Shown in pieces: positions 51,201-56,379 of a DNA stretch of 64,000 bases. The stretch covers positions 25,540,008 through 25,604,007 of the forward strand of contig CM049313.1 in the NCBI GenBank assembly GCA_026874595.1. The letters run 5' to 3'. The first letter of the stretch is position 1. Every line of letters starts with the position of its first letter. Below the pieces are notes generated by a model. That model made no database searches, had not been told where the DNA came from, and was given only the letters and a program-made list of their open reading frames with translations. The DNA is from Sipunculus nudus. Taxonomy: Eukaryota; Annelida; Sipuncula; Golfingiida; Sipunculidae. A program made the position numbers and the translations under genes.

Positions 51201-51731
51201 CAGTGGTCACTTCATCGTTCCATTTTACAGATGTACAGTTTACTATAGAAGATAAGATTTCCTTAGAATACCTTCTGAGATACTTCTTAAATTTGTAATG
51301 CCCATAAATGCAAGGTAGTTGTAAGACGGGGCTTGAGGCACAATTATGTTTTGGCTGAAGTTTAATTATTCAGATTTCTTGGGAATGGCTGCATGGTTTG
51401 TTCTCAAATAATGTGTGACACTTGTTCTTGGGTTGGTATATTGGTTTTACAAGATTTTTTGCTCCACCATATTTACATTTTAGTGCAGAATGTCTACAGG
51501 AGGAGCATGTGCTGCATTTCATGATTTCTGTTATCATGTATTTAATTAAATTCCCTGTTTTAATTGTTTGTAATTGACCTGTTGCAGAGACAGAAACAGC
51601 GAGAGAGGCTGGATACCATACTGACAAGGTTGCTAAATAACATCCCTGGAAAGAACAAGATTGATGTTTCATATCTACTTAATCAACAGCCTGGCAAGCG
51701 ACCACGCAAGAAACCTAATCTAGAGTACTGA
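1691..51731 (+). CDS. ASH1L: ASH1L-like histone H3K36 methyltransferase, 3' part, 19 exons
   Basis: Spliced gene, seen from an internal exon to the stop codon. Joining the 19 exons listed below gives 2637 nt in one frame, and every junction uses a GT donor and AG acceptor with matching phase. The 878-residue partial protein shows AWS cysteines (about 33-70), SET (about 75-200, with NHSC at 159-162 and YDY at 195-197), post-SET cysteines (210, 212, 217), bromodomain (about 349-470), PHD finger (518-558), BAH (about 578-720) and a basic C-terminal tail. This domain order is diagnostic of ASH1/ASH1L, a nuclear trithorax-group enzyme that methylates H3K36 and opposes Polycomb silencing. The N-terminal exons lie outside the window. 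Coordinates span introns. The identity is firm; exon edges are read by eye and could shift by a few bases. Confidence 0.96.
1740..3006 (+). other. intron sequence, nothing recognised
   Basis: AT-rich intron between exons a and b. I see no open frame of note, RNA gene or defined element before the repeat that starts near 3007. Confidence 0.5.
3353..5549 (+). mobile_element. Helentron-like element (inner)
   Basis: The left end has TTTTT then a hairpin with arms 3358-3370 and 3374-3386 and loop ATA. A GTCTGTCTGTCTGG microsatellite follows. The right end has CAGCTGAG, the palindrome region TGACCCATGGGTC (5530-5542) and CTTGTT. A decayed endonuclease coding tail lies near the 3' end. Hairpin ends, GTCY microsatellite and endonuclease tail fit Helentron-derived elements (the group that includes Drosophila DINE-1). 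Family assignment is inference. Confidence 0.65.
4592..5167 (+). pseudogene. decayed endonuclease (EEP/APE-like) tail of a Helentron
   Basis: Broken reading frames give [14 protein letters not shown], a stop, then in another frame [21 protein letters not shown] and [16 protein letters not shown] and SDHK are hallmarks of exonuclease-endonuclease-phosphatase domains, and Helentrons carry such a domain at the C-terminus of Rep-helicase. Frameshifts and a stop show it is dead. More decayed relatives occur at 15528-15797 and 36900-37100 in sister elements. Confidence 0.65.
5913..7433 (+). other. intron sequence, nothing recognised
   Basis: AT-rich intron with a C15 run at 6119-6133. No gene, RNA or defined repeat seen before exon b. 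Confidence 0.5.
7434..7542 (+). CDS. ASH1L: ASH1L exon b (AWS domain, first half)
   Basis: Acceptor TTCAG, donor GTGAGA. It encodes partial-protein residues 17-53, starting [10 protein letters not shown] and containing C33, C35, C46 and C50. These belong to the zinc-binding AWS (associated-with-SET) module that precedes the catalytic SET fold. The last two bases complete Arg53 with the next exon. Confidence 0.93.
7988..8142 (+). CDS. ASH1L: ASH1L exon c (AWS second half, SET start)
   Basis: Acceptor TTTGAAG, donor GTATCA. It encodes residues 53-105 with the remaining AWS cysteines (C59, C64, C70), the NQKIQRHEW motif and [10 protein letters not shown], which is the SET-I entry where S-adenosylmethionine binding begins in this family. 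The acceptor has a weak pyrimidine tract, but the frame and the similarity to ASH1L are unambiguous. Confidence 0.93.
8552..9505 (+). pseudogene. decayed tyrosine recombinase of a DIRS/Ngaro-type retrotransposon
   Basis: GC-richer than its surroundings. Three frames must be combined. About 8745-8957 gives [25 protein letters not shown] (first catalytic-Arg region). About 9000-9115 gives [13 protein letters not shown]. About 9140-9450 gives [40 protein letters not shown] (the His-x-x-Arg region, Arg replaced) and SPSFI. This is the tyrosine-recombinase pattern of DIRS-like elements, which lack a DDE integrase. Frameshifts, stops and a G13 run at 9119 show it is inactive. It sits in the intron between SET exons c and d. 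Confidence 0.7.
9591..9968. repeat. inverted repeat with 53-bp arms, likely DIRS-type termini
   Basis: Arms 9661-9713 and 9896-9948 are reverse complements with one mismatch. Outside them lie a C17 run (9637-9653) and a G15 run (9954-9968), which would extend the stem. A third copy of the inner motif, TTCTCATTAATACAGAAA, occurs in direct orientation at 9591 and 9889. A short hairpin (9561-9583) precedes. DIRS elements carry inverted termini and an internal complementary region, which would explain this layout next to the recombinase remnant. Confidence 0.6.
10073..10271 (+). CDS. ASH1L: ASH1L exon d (SET catalytic core)
   Basis: Acceptor TTTCAG, donor GTAGGT. It encodes residues 105-171: [15 protein letters not shown], the HHYCLNLD strand and [15 protein letters not shown] (159-162) is the SET pseudoknot motif that contacts the methyl donor and lysine channel. 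No catalytic residue looks lost, so the enzyme should be active. Confidence 0.96.
10869..11575 (-). mobile_element. possible solo LTR, minus strand
   Basis: Read on the minus strand, the segment begins TGTTACAGGTGCTC, has a TATA-like GATATATAAA about 270 bases in, an AATAAA near its 3' end and finishes AGTGTTACA, i.e. TG...CA ends with promoter and poly(A) signals in LTR order, 707 bp long. No matching 5-bp target duplication is visible, and it shows no relation to the LTR at 58668. Tentative. Confidence 0.4.
11576..12436 (+). other. intron sequence, nothing recognised
   Basis: AT-rich intron with a C18 run at 12002-12019. No gene or defined element recognised before exon e. Confidence 0.5.
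12437..12545 (+). CDS. ASH1L: ASH1L exon e (SET C-terminal part, YDYNF)
   Basis: Acceptor TTGTAG, donor GTAAGT. It encodes residues 172-207, including the TYDYNFHSF motif (catalytic-type Tyr in YDY at 195-197) and the short SET-to-post-SET loop. In human ASH1L that loop is known to be autoinhibitory, and its length appears unchanged here. Confidence 0.95.
12994..13149 (+). CDS. ASH1L: ASH1L exon f (post-SET and basic linker)
   Basis: Acceptor TTCACAG, donor GTGCTA. It encodes residues 208-259. [14 protein letters not shown] supplies the post-SET zinc cysteines that complete the active site, followed by VNGQIKARC and a Lys/Arg-rich stretch ([12 protein letters not shown]) that could act as a nuclear localisation or DNA-contact segment. 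Phase 0 at both ends. Confidence 0.94.
13286..13725 (+). repeat. AGGTCA-module repeat fragment
   Basis: Contains TTTTGAGGTCAAGGGGTC, ATTTTAATGCAAAGTTTTCAT and TTCAAGGTCAAGGTCAC, the same internal module seen in 23350-24170 and 42890-43740. Ends abruptly where the next element starts at about 13725. Confidence 0.55.
14061..15853 (+). mobile_element. Helentron-like element (inner copy)
   Basis: Hairpin arms at 14067-14079 and 14083-14095 with loop ATA, then a GTCCGTCTGTCC microsatellite. The 3' end has CAGCTGAGCACAGTGACCCATGG and CCCTTG near 15850. It inserted just after GGTGGTGCCATCTGTA (14047 onward) of the outer element, the same place as in the copy at 3353. Confidence 0.65.
15528..15797 (+). 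pseudogene. very decayed Helentron endonuclease tail
   Basis: The reading frame contains [13 protein letters not shown] and [18 protein letters not shown], clearly related to the better copy at 4916-5167 (the SDHK His motif has become SGHK). It sits at the equivalent place near the 3' end of its element. Confidence 0.55.
16903..17985 (+). mobile_element. repeat family F3 copy
   Basis: Begins with AACCTGTGAGCTTATGTGATG and GTCGTCCGTTGTGCGTCGTG. It then holds repeated modules of about 200 bp with TTGTTCAAATGGTTT and GGCTGAGTTA phrases, and GGTGGCGCCACC at 17411-17422. The same head occurs at 50126. No coding frame. The 3' end is not clear. Confidence 0.55.
18550..19147 (+). mobile_element. repeat family F4 copy
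   Basis: Second copy of the family at 520-1337, with CAGGTCAAGAGTTCACTCAG, ACTGGTGGTGCCAGCTACCA and the identical 3' end AGGCCTGTAGGCCTTGTTT at 19129-19147. Confidence 0.6.
19399..19664 (+). CDS. ASH1L: ASH1L exon g (linker before bromodomain)
   Basis: Acceptor TTTTCAG, donor GTTGGT. It encodes residues 260-348. The segments [16 protein letters not shown] and [19 protein letters not shown] match the conserved stretch between post-SET and bromodomain in ASH1L. It lies 6.2 kb beyond exon f; that intron is filled with nested mobile elements. Confidence 0.94.
20099..20196 (+). CDS. ASH1L: ASH1L exon h (bromodomain helix Z)
   Basis: Acceptor TTTTGTAG, donor GTAAAC. It encodes residues 348-381, [20 protein letters not shown] and the first bromodomain helix ([13 protein letters not shown]). 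One leftover base joins exon i to give Asp381. Confidence 0.93.
21455..21509 (+). CDS. ASH1L: ASH1L exon i (bromodomain ZA loop)
   Basis: A 55-nt exon with acceptor ATTACAG and donor GTGGGT. It encodes residues 381-399, [18 protein letters not shown], the bromodomain ZA loop region. It is short, but phase and similarity fit exactly between its neighbours. Confidence 0.9.
22046..22178 (+). CDS. ASH1L: ASH1L exon j (bromodomain helices A-B)
   Basis: Acceptor TTTTCAG, donor GTGAGT. It encodes residues 399-443: [42 protein letters not shown]. The PIDL and FDADM motifs are standard bromodomain signatures. Phase 0 at the 3' end. Confidence 0.95.
22713..24326 (+). mobile_element. Helitron-like element H3
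   Basis: The 5' end GTATTCCCAGACA (22720-22732) is inverted at 24282-24294 as TGTCTGGGGATAC with one mismatch. The 3' end has a perfect-arm hairpin TGGCACCTGCGGTGCCA (24297-24313), a short spacer and CTAG (24322-24325), the Helitron-type terminus. The interior has GGTGGCGCCACC at 23043 and six AGGTCA-rich modules. No coding frame, so non-autonomous. Confidence 0.7.
24480..24725 (+). repeat. direct repeat flanking element H3
   Basis: Resembles 22440-22690 on the other side of H3: AGTAGACT, TTGATTGGATT, AATTTAGTGGAAGGC, TTGACCTTGA, ATGACTAAAT and GGCGTATCTTG occur in the same order. The two copies bracket the Helitron-like element. Confidence 0.55.
25597..25777 (+). CDS. ASH1L: ASH1L exon k (bromodomain end and Ser-rich linker)
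   Basis: Acceptor TTCAG, donor GTAATC. It encodes residues 444-504. [20 protein letters not shown] closes the bromodomain. At the place where most bromodomains have the acetyl-lysine-binding Asn, the local sequence is N-Y-C-G, so the canonical residue is replaced. A serine-rich low-complexity linker ([11 protein letters not shown]) and an acidic stretch follow. Confidence 0.94.
26613..28868. repeat. 50-bp satellite array with 800-bp higher-order period
   Basis: About 45 head-to-tail monomers of 50 bp, each with AACAGAGTCCAGCTGAATAG and GACCACCTGATCA. Monomers differ at one variable patch (CATATACTGA, CAAATACAAA or GAAATACAAA) that mostly alternates, giving a 100-bp sub-period. The block at 27301-27700 recurs at 28101-28500 almost exactly, so an 800-bp unit was duplicated recently. 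It lies in the intron between exons k and l and ends about 60 bp before exon l. It is not a CRISPR: there are no unique spacers, and the host is an animal. Confidence 0.95.
28928..29025 (+). CDS. ASH1L: ASH1L exon l (PHD finger, first half)
   Basis: Acceptor TTCCAG, donor GTCAGT. It encodes residues 504-536: an acidic run (GEGEEEE), then the PHD zinc ligands C518, C520, C532 and C535. The exon begins about 60 bp after the end of the 50-bp satellite array. Confidence 0.93.
29175..29432. repeat. 32-bp minisatellite
   Basis: Eight nearly identical copies of a 32-bp unit containing GTATGTACATATATTGGTCA and GAGATGAAATTT. The last copy has diverged. Intron between exons l and m. Confidence 0.93.
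29930..30208. repeat. 39-bp minisatellite upstream of exon m
   Basis: Seven copies of a 39-bp unit containing GTCTTAGGCCATGCTAGTTT and ATCATGCCTATCTG. It ends 53 bp before the acceptor of exon m. Confidence 0.92.
30262..30348 (+). CDS. ASH1L: ASH1L exon m (PHD finger, second half)
   Basis: Acceptor CTTACAG, donor GTAATT. It encodes residues 537-565, [19 protein letters not shown], supplying H540, C543, C555 and C558. Together with exon l this makes a C4HC3 PHD finger. Arg537 occupies the place just before the conserved Trp where I would expect a hydrophobic residue. The splice choice is supported by phase. Confidence 0.92.
30349..31940 (+). other. intron with unclassified short repeats
   Basis: Mostly unassigned. 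At 30871-30903 there is a hairpin, ATATTGCAAGTC pairing with GACTGCAATAT. At 31433-31530 GACAAAAGCCCACC-like units occur four times, followed by GGCTTTTGTCC in inverse orientation at about 31565. No gene recognised. Confidence 0.45.
31941..32176 (+). CDS. ASH1L: ASH1L exon n (BAH domain, first part)
   Basis: Acceptor TTTACAG, donor GTGGGT. It encodes residues 566-644, from [21 protein letters not shown] through [10 protein letters not shown] and the DIFRVERLW motif. BAH domains mediate chromatin and protein contacts; PHD followed directly by BAH is characteristic of ASH1L. Confidence 0.95.
33251..34720 (+). mobile_element. Helitron-like element H1
   Basis: 5' GTATCTGCCAAA (33256-33267) is inverted at 34675-34687 (TTTAGGCGGATAC, one base extra). 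The 3' hairpin GTAGTCG/CGACTAC (34690-34708) is followed by CCGTATT and CTAG (34716-34719). The interior is a tandem series of modules of roughly 130-150 bp, five of which carry an exact GGTGGCGCCACC (33574, 33722, 33853, 34003, 34133). The repeated open frames here are by-products of these modules. Confidence 0.75.
36153..36289. repeat. CT-rich microsatellite
   Basis: Polypyrimidine tract of CTCTCT and TTTCTCT on the + strand, purine-only on the other. It produces spurious Ser/Leu and Arg/Glu open frames on the two strands. Confidence 0.9.
36900..37100 (+). pseudogene. very decayed Helentron endonuclease tail
   Basis: [17 protein letters not shown] and [11 protein letters not shown] correspond to [15 protein letters not shown] and [11 protein letters not shown] at 4916-5167, heavily decayed with a deletion in between. 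Confidence 0.45.
37677..37880. repeat. 54-bp tandem repeat abutting exon o
   Basis: About four copies of a unit containing TTTGATGTCACTGACAGTG and CTCTCATGATAATG. Each copy has a TAG or CAG in the place that lines up with the true acceptor TGTGTCACAG of exon o at 37898. Confidence 0.8.
37899..37983 (+). CDS. ASH1L: ASH1L exon o (BAH domain)
   Basis: Acceptor TGTCACAG, donor GTAGGT. It encodes residues 644-672 with [20 protein letters not shown], the strongest BAH signature in the gene. A 54-bp tandem repeat lies immediately upstream and appears to contain copies of the acceptor region. Confidence 0.95.
38165..39062 (+). mobile_element. Helitron-like element H2
   Basis: Same family as H1: the 5' region has AAAACAGAGTTTTGCGGATAC and a GCCGCCGCCC patch. 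The 3' end has TTTTGGCGGATATAC, a TAGTC/GACTA hairpin, CCCGTTTT and CTAG (39058-39061). Two exact AGGTGGCGCCACCT copies at 38620 and 38898. Confidence 0.7.
39466..40805 (+). mobile_element. Helentron-like element, family F5
   Basis: Begins after a T8 tract with GTGATCGCATTGTCCGCCTG and TCCATCC. The interior has repeated modules of about 150 bp with ATGGCTGCCAGAGC and TCTTTCTCGAATTCATGG phrases. It ends TGACCATTGGGTCACTTGTT (40786-40805), the same 3' form as the other Helentron-like copies. Similar modules occur at 44480-44600. Confidence 0.55.
41014..41195 (+). CDS. ASH1L: ASH1L exon p (BAH domain, end)
   Basis: Acceptor GTTACAG, donor GTAAGT. It encodes residues 673-733: [49 protein letters not shown]. 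This completes the BAH fold and is one of the most conserved stretches of ASH1L. Confidence 0.96.
41441..41513 (+). CDS. ASH1L: ASH1L exon q (post-BAH)
   Basis: A 73-nt exon with acceptor TTTACAG and donor GTGAGT. It encodes residues 733-757, [20 protein letters not shown], ending KRTYT, which continues directly into PHTVPETY of exon r, as in other ASH1L proteins. Confidence 0.92.
42080..42611. repeat. GATGTCACA minisatellite, left part
   Basis: About 18 units of 27-31 bp built around TTATTGTACTCCTGATGTCA with variable TTG trinucleotides. The array is broken at 42612 by an inserted element and continues at 45046. Confidence 0.9.
42612..45045 (+). mobile_element. Helentron-like element inserted in a minisatellite
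   Basis: Both ends are defined by the interrupted array. Left end TTTTAGCTCAGCTGACT, with a GTCCGTCCGGCCGGCCGTCC tract. The right end has GCAGCTGAGCGTC, the perfect palindrome TGACCCATGGGTCA (45026-45039) and CTTGTT. The interior carries AGGTCA modules (exact AGGTCAAAGGTCAAGGTCA at 42948). GCTCAGCTG near the left is inverted as CAGCTGAGC near the right. No coding frame. Confidence 0.75.
45046..45322. repeat. GATGTCACA minisatellite, right part, abutting exon r
   Basis: About nine further units of the same array. The last unit runs into the acceptor (GATGTCACATCTTTGCAG), so the tandem repeat supplies the intron end before exon r. Confidence 0.9.
45329..45550 (+). CDS. ASH1L: ASH1L exon r (acidic Ser-rich linker)
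   Basis: Acceptor CTTTGCAG, donor GTAACA. It encodes residues 758-831: [12 protein letters not shown], a serine/glutamate-rich segment, [20 protein letters not shown]. The start matches the conserved post-BAH sequence; the rest is disordered and fast-evolving. A minisatellite runs almost up to the acceptor. Confidence 0.92.
46292..47503 (+). mobile_element. Helitron-like element H4
   Basis: Subterminal inverted repeats GTATCGCCAGACA (46297-46309) and TGTCTGGCGATAC (47459-47471) are perfect over 13 bp. The 3' hairpin TGGCACCAGTGGTGCCA (47474-47490) is followed by AGAAATGT and CTAG (47499-47502). Internal modules contain GGTGGTGCCACC at 46628 and AGGTGGCGCCACCT at 46953. Close relative of H3; non-coding. 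Confidence 0.75.
47518..48305 (+). mobile_element. short uninterrupted Helentron-like element
   Basis: TTTTTAGTGAGATGACTTACAG start, then a CTGAGCTATAGCGATCACTC head. It ends CAGCTGAGCGTC plus palindrome TGACCCATGGGTCA and CTTGTT. At 788 bp it is the undisturbed reference for the interrupted copy 13725-16787. It sits just beyond the 3' end of H4. Confidence 0.65.
48306..49523 (+). other. intron sequence, nothing recognised
   Basis: AT-rich intron. No gene, RNA or repeat defined. Confidence 0.45.
49524..50370 (+). mobile_element. Helentron-like copy joined to an F3 head
   Basis: Starts CAGTTTTTAGCTCACATTAG with the GCAGGGCACAGAACATAACC phrase and GGTGGCGCCACC at 49828. It continues to a GGTGGGACCACA motif at 50108, where ATTTTTAGCTAACCTGTGAG (an F3 head) begins. 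The portion 49524-49930 is the uninterrupted counterpart of 3007-3352 plus 5550-5600. Confidence 0.55.
50371..51587 (+). other. intron sequence, unassigned
   Basis: Slightly GC-richer than other introns. Short overlapping open frames occur on both strands near 50706-50973, but no known domain is recognisable. It may hold an old retroelement, but I cannot show it. Confidence 0.35.
51588..51731 (+). CDS. ASH1L: ASH1L terminal coding exon s
   Basis: Acceptor GTTGCAG. It encodes residues 832-878 and a TGA stop: [31 protein letters not shown], then a basic tail ending NLEY. This short C-terminal motif is conserved in ASH1L, so the stop is the real end of the protein. Confidence 0.94.
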   Translation, partial: RQKQRERLDTILTRLLNNIPGKNKIDVSYLLNQQPGKRPRKKPNLEY

Positions 51732-52880
51732 TTGAAGTGCTACCAGTGAAAGAAAATTTTTGTGCCATGTAGTGAATGGAAAGCAGGAGAAATATGCAAG
51801 GTTAGGAAATCACAGCTGGTCTGCAGGACAGTGTTTGACACTTGAAGAAATGCTAGTGTCCCGGTCACCTGGCTCATCCTGGACCACTGCTGGTGTAGAC
51901 TGGTATACACTCTCTTCCACTTCCACGCAAGGACTCGTTTCCTGCAGAACGTATGAGAAGTGGGCAGGTCATTACCCTTCTGAAGGGCTGCCATAAAGTC
52001 TCAACCAGTCAGAACCCGCAGTCTTGGATGTAAAGCTGTTGAGTTAACTCAAGAGAAAATAAGTAGTCATGCAGCCCTTGGAATTCCTGCTCTTCATAGC
52101 CTGGAGAGGAATACATGGACCACTGCTCACAGTGCTTGTCCATATGAGAGAATACAGAAGCTGTCAGGTGAATAAAACACTTCTGCAGAGTTGTGTCTTC
52201 ATAAAAGCTTTGGTCTGAGTCCAAGGTTTGCTTCAGGAGGAACAGTATTAACATATCAGTACTGATCACTTTTTCAATACAAATGAGACATAAACCATGA
52301 CTCCGAAAAACATAACCGGTGTTACAAGCATGCCTGCATATATTCTTATAAAATATGAATTGAATGCTTGTTATTGTTCATGTAAAACCATTGACATACA
52401 TGTTATCTGGAAAAATGTTGGAAGAACCCATATTAAAATTTCCAAAAAGAAAAAGAGCACAAATTATACATACATGTGTTTAACAAGTTATTCATCAGTT
52501 CTGGTCCTCTCTGATGGGTAATTATCGTTCTGAATAATCAGTCAGTCATATGGAGATGATTAAAGATTGTCCTGCATGTGGACCCCCAGTCTTACCGCAG
52601 GTTTCTAGAAATCCTGAAAGTCTTGTACTGGTTAATCTCTGTGTTTTTACTGTGCTTCCAGGATCAAAGGATTTTTATAAGTACCAAGTGAAGTCATATC
52701 CGTCTCATACAAAGTCCATGGCACACAGTATGCTTGTCACTGTCTCCTTATATTATGCCCATTTCTCAAAGTTTAAAAGTCTTGTTTGTAAGTCTGTTAA
52801 TAAGTCGGACCATCCACCATATCTGAAAGTCCCACATGTGACTGTTGGAGTGGCACCAGTGACCGTATAATGCAATAAAT
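51732..52880 (+). other. ASH1L: probable ASH1L 3' UTR
   Basis: Non-coding sequence directly after the stop codon, without any of the repeat families that crowd the introns. AATAAA hexamers occur at 52171 and twice at 52874-52883. The true cleavage site is not determined by the sequence alone. Short open frames here overlap each other on both strands and look like chance. Confidence 0.5.
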
Positions 52881-52883
52881 AAA
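52874..52883 (+). terminator. candidate polyadenylation signal
   Basis: Overlapping AATAAATAAA about 1.15 kb after the ASH1L stop, followed within 30 bases by GT-rich sequence. An alternative AATAAA is at 52171. RNA 3' end reads would decide. Confidence 0.35.
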
Positions 52884-55045
52884 TTATTCTGGTGCCCCTT
52901 CACCAGCAACTGACTCCGTTATGTAAAGCAAGTCACTGTTAAACTTTAATGTTAAAGCAAGTCACTGTTAAACAACATTCAAAGGTCATGTACATAATGA
53001 TGTAGCCACGTGGTTTGCAGTCGAGATCTAATAAAAATCGTATTGAAAATTACAAATTAATAGATAGAGATGTTCATATAAAATCTACAAACTAGTTTGA
53101 ATGGCCATCTTTGGTAAAGTGAGAATGTTGATCAAATACTCTGTACACTTGGATCATTTTAAAACAATGCATTGTTGAAAACTGAACTTGTCAGTTCTTT
53201 ATAGTTCAGGAATTGTTGAAAAATAATATTTAGCTCAGCTGCCATCAGCTACCTCCGATCATCTGGCTGGCCAATCCTGTACAGGACCTATTTTGTAACT
53301 GTTAAATTTACAAATTAACAATTCGATCAACGTATTATAGAGCATAATATGTTACCCAGCCTCGCACCTCATTTATCAAACATTCACCAAATCAGCGATC
53401 CAGATCTCCAAACCATTTTACAAGAAAAGGTTTTAAATAACTTCTTTACAGCATTTACTATGTCCATGTGTCTATGTTCAAGGTGAAGTTAAGGTCATCA
53501 TAACACGAGTCATTTAAACATCAGGCCCATTTGCTGGTAACCAGAACAGCGTATTTTTTGCTGAATCATCACAGTAGCAGCATTGTAGGTCAAGAGTCAT
53601 GTCGAGGTGTGGCATAACAGGCATGTTGATAGACTGCTGTCTGATAAATAAATATTCAGTGACTGTCAGGTGGCATTTCTCTAGATAATGCTGCAACTAG
53701 TCATTCACTCTTTGTATAGCTCTGGAAAGAATTACTTTCACATGAGAAGGTAAGTTGCTGTGACCTAAAATCTTTACAACCACAGGCTTCTTTCTAATCC
53801 ACCCGTCAGAGTAAATGATAACATCTCCCACTGGAAAAAAATGTGGTTTCTGCAAGGATCATGCGCATTGTGCATACGGCAAATTAATGATAATTGGACT
53901 CGCACACTGAGGCAGTTACATTTCCTAAAAAGAGACCTGAATATGTAAGGACTTGCAGTCTGTAGCAATCCACGTTGTCCCACAGCCTTCATGTTACTGT
54001 GGAGTTGACTTCTGATATTGTGAGATTTACTTCTTGAATTCCTTTAACAAGGAAACTAATACCTATTATTTCCAGACCAGTAGTTGTATTTTTATCTCCG
54101 CTTGCTGCACATCATCTATTTCACAGAAATCCCCCTCTGCCTGGTGTCTGTTCAGCCGGCCAGAGATGCATCAACAGGGCAATTATACAACTTTGACCTT
54201 GCGTCTTCAAGCAAAAAACAAAACCTAGTCAAGAAAGAAAACGTCAAGTCTTTTCCAAATCAAAACTGCTGGGCAGAATATCTATTAGGACTCCTCATCT
54301 GCTACCATGATCACATTGGCTCCCTCCAACCAATTGCAGTTTTATAACAAATTGTCAGCTCTAGGACTGTAAGCAGCATACCCGGAGCAAGTCTGTTGCC
54401 TCTGTGTAGGTAACGTTATATAAGCAGACAGCTTTGTGGACGGTGTCCACGTTTTATGCCACATGATGAATATATCAGGACAAAATGTTTTGTTACTTAA
54501 TAAATAATATCTTGAAAATATCCAGACTATATTTTCCTTATATGTAACCTCGACATATACATGCCTGTATACATTCATGAAACAATAGAATGGTTAAATT
54601 ACATGTTATTATACCTTTGTTCAGCAGTCTTTGGTAAATGGTAGAATGCTCTTGTCAACACATCCATTGTAATGGTAAATAGACACGTGGACTGTGTTTA
54701 CTAACTGGCAGAACCATAACAAGGTGTTAACCAGTCCTATGGGAGGTACTGAAACCGGGTGCTTGGATGGTTTTGCTGTGAAACTTGTATAATGAAGAAC
54801 TGACCTGATAATGTGAAAGAATAGACAATATTGCTCCTGATTATGTCCCTTTAAGATCCGTTTTATCATATTTATGAAGTTTTCAGTGAATTGTAAACAC
54901 ATTTTCTCCCATAAATGAAATTCAACCCGTACCAAAAATCTCGGCCTTATCTTCAATCTTAGAAGTATTTACATCTCAAATAAGTAATTACATCTGCAGA
55001 ATTCCATTATGGTTTCTGACTTGAGTCAGGCAGTAGCACACGCTT
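52884..55045 (+). other. downstream of ASH1L, nothing recognised
   Basis: No exon signature, RNA gene or repeat family recognised. Short open frames on both strands (for example 111 codons on the minus strand at 54621-54956) show no motif. Confidence 0.4.
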
Positions 55046-56379
55046 TAATCGTATCCGCCAAGACATAGTTTTGCAGATAATGTTTTCACACAGTTTTCGC
55101 AATCATGTTCCTCCTTTGAGATGCTTGGACCGATTTTTTTCAAACCTGGCATAAATATTGGGTCACATGTGAATTGGTGCTAAACAAAGACTGGTGGTGC
55201 CACCTGCAATTCGTTTTTTGTGCAGTGCGAATCTCGATGTCTAAGTAATAACAGCCCATATCTCAAGAGTAGTTCAATGTATTGAGCTGAAATTGTGCAT
55301 GTCCATAGATTTTGGATACCTCCATCGCATAATCAAGGCCTGGGGCGCCACCTACAATCATTTCCGCGTGGAGCCCAAAGCGTTTGCAATCTGTTCGTCT
55401 TAGTGATTGGCTCAATGTATTGGGCTGAAATTGTGTATGTTCATAGTTCTTGAATACCTCCATCTCGTACACAAGACTTGTGGAGCAATCTGTAATCGTA
55501 TTTGCGTGGCATCCATCCATGCGTTTGCTTTGGGTGAAAATCACTCATAGCTCAGGAGTGGTTCAATGTGTTCTGAAATTTGGCATGTCCATCCATCTTG
55601 GAGAGTTGTCTCGTAGACCAGACAAGTGGTGCCACCTACCTTCCCATTTTCTTTGAATACATTGATTCCCTTTTCTCTGGAGTGGCTTGCCGTATTGGCC
55701 TGAATGTATGCATGTCTATTGATCTTGGATACTTCCATCTCATACTCGAGACTGGTAACGCCATCTGCAATGGTTTTCACGTGGCGTCCATCCGTGCGTT
55801 TGCTTTGGGTGAAAATTGCTCTTATCTCAGGAGTGGTTCCGTGTATTGTTCTGGAATTTAGCATGTCCATTCATCTTGGAGAATTGTCTCGTAGACAAGA
55901 CAGGCGGCGCCACCTACCTTCCAGTTTTCGTAGAATACATTGAAGCCCTTTTCTCAGGCCTTATTGGCCTGAAATTGGGCATGTCAATACATCTAAGATA
56001 CCTCCATCCCGTACTCAAGATTAGTGGCGCCATCAGCTCTTGATTTCGCGTTGCTTCCAACCATCCGTTTGCTCTGGGTGAAAATCGCTCATATCTCAGA
56101 AGAAGATGGATGTATCAGCCTGAATTTTGCATGTTTATCTGTCTTTGTTGTAGAAAAGACAGGTGGCACCAATCGCGTATTTATAGAATACGCTAATGCA
56201 TTTATCTCAGGACTGGTGTGATAAATCAGCCTGAAATACCATATGTCCACAGATTTTGGATACCTCCATCTTGTACTCAAGCCTGGTGGCGCCACATAAA
56301 ATCCTTTTCACATAGCGTAGATCCATCATAGATCAGACAGGTGGTGCTACCTACCTTTTCGTTTTCATTGAATACATTT
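55046..56379 (+). mobile_element. Helitron-like element H5, 3' end missing
   Basis: 5' end GTATCCGCCAAGACA at 55051, matching the H1/H2 family. It is followed by about ten tandem modules of roughly 130 bp, each with a version of GGTGGCGCCACCT (for example 55190, 55341, 55626, 55912, 56285), most decayed at the central CpG. No hairpin plus CTAG end is visible before the next element starts at 56380. Confidence 0.6.

Noticed and set aside
54621-54956. 111-codon minus-strand frame downstream of ASH1L
   Set aside because: No recognisable domain, splice context or neighbouring exon; cannot be told from chance.
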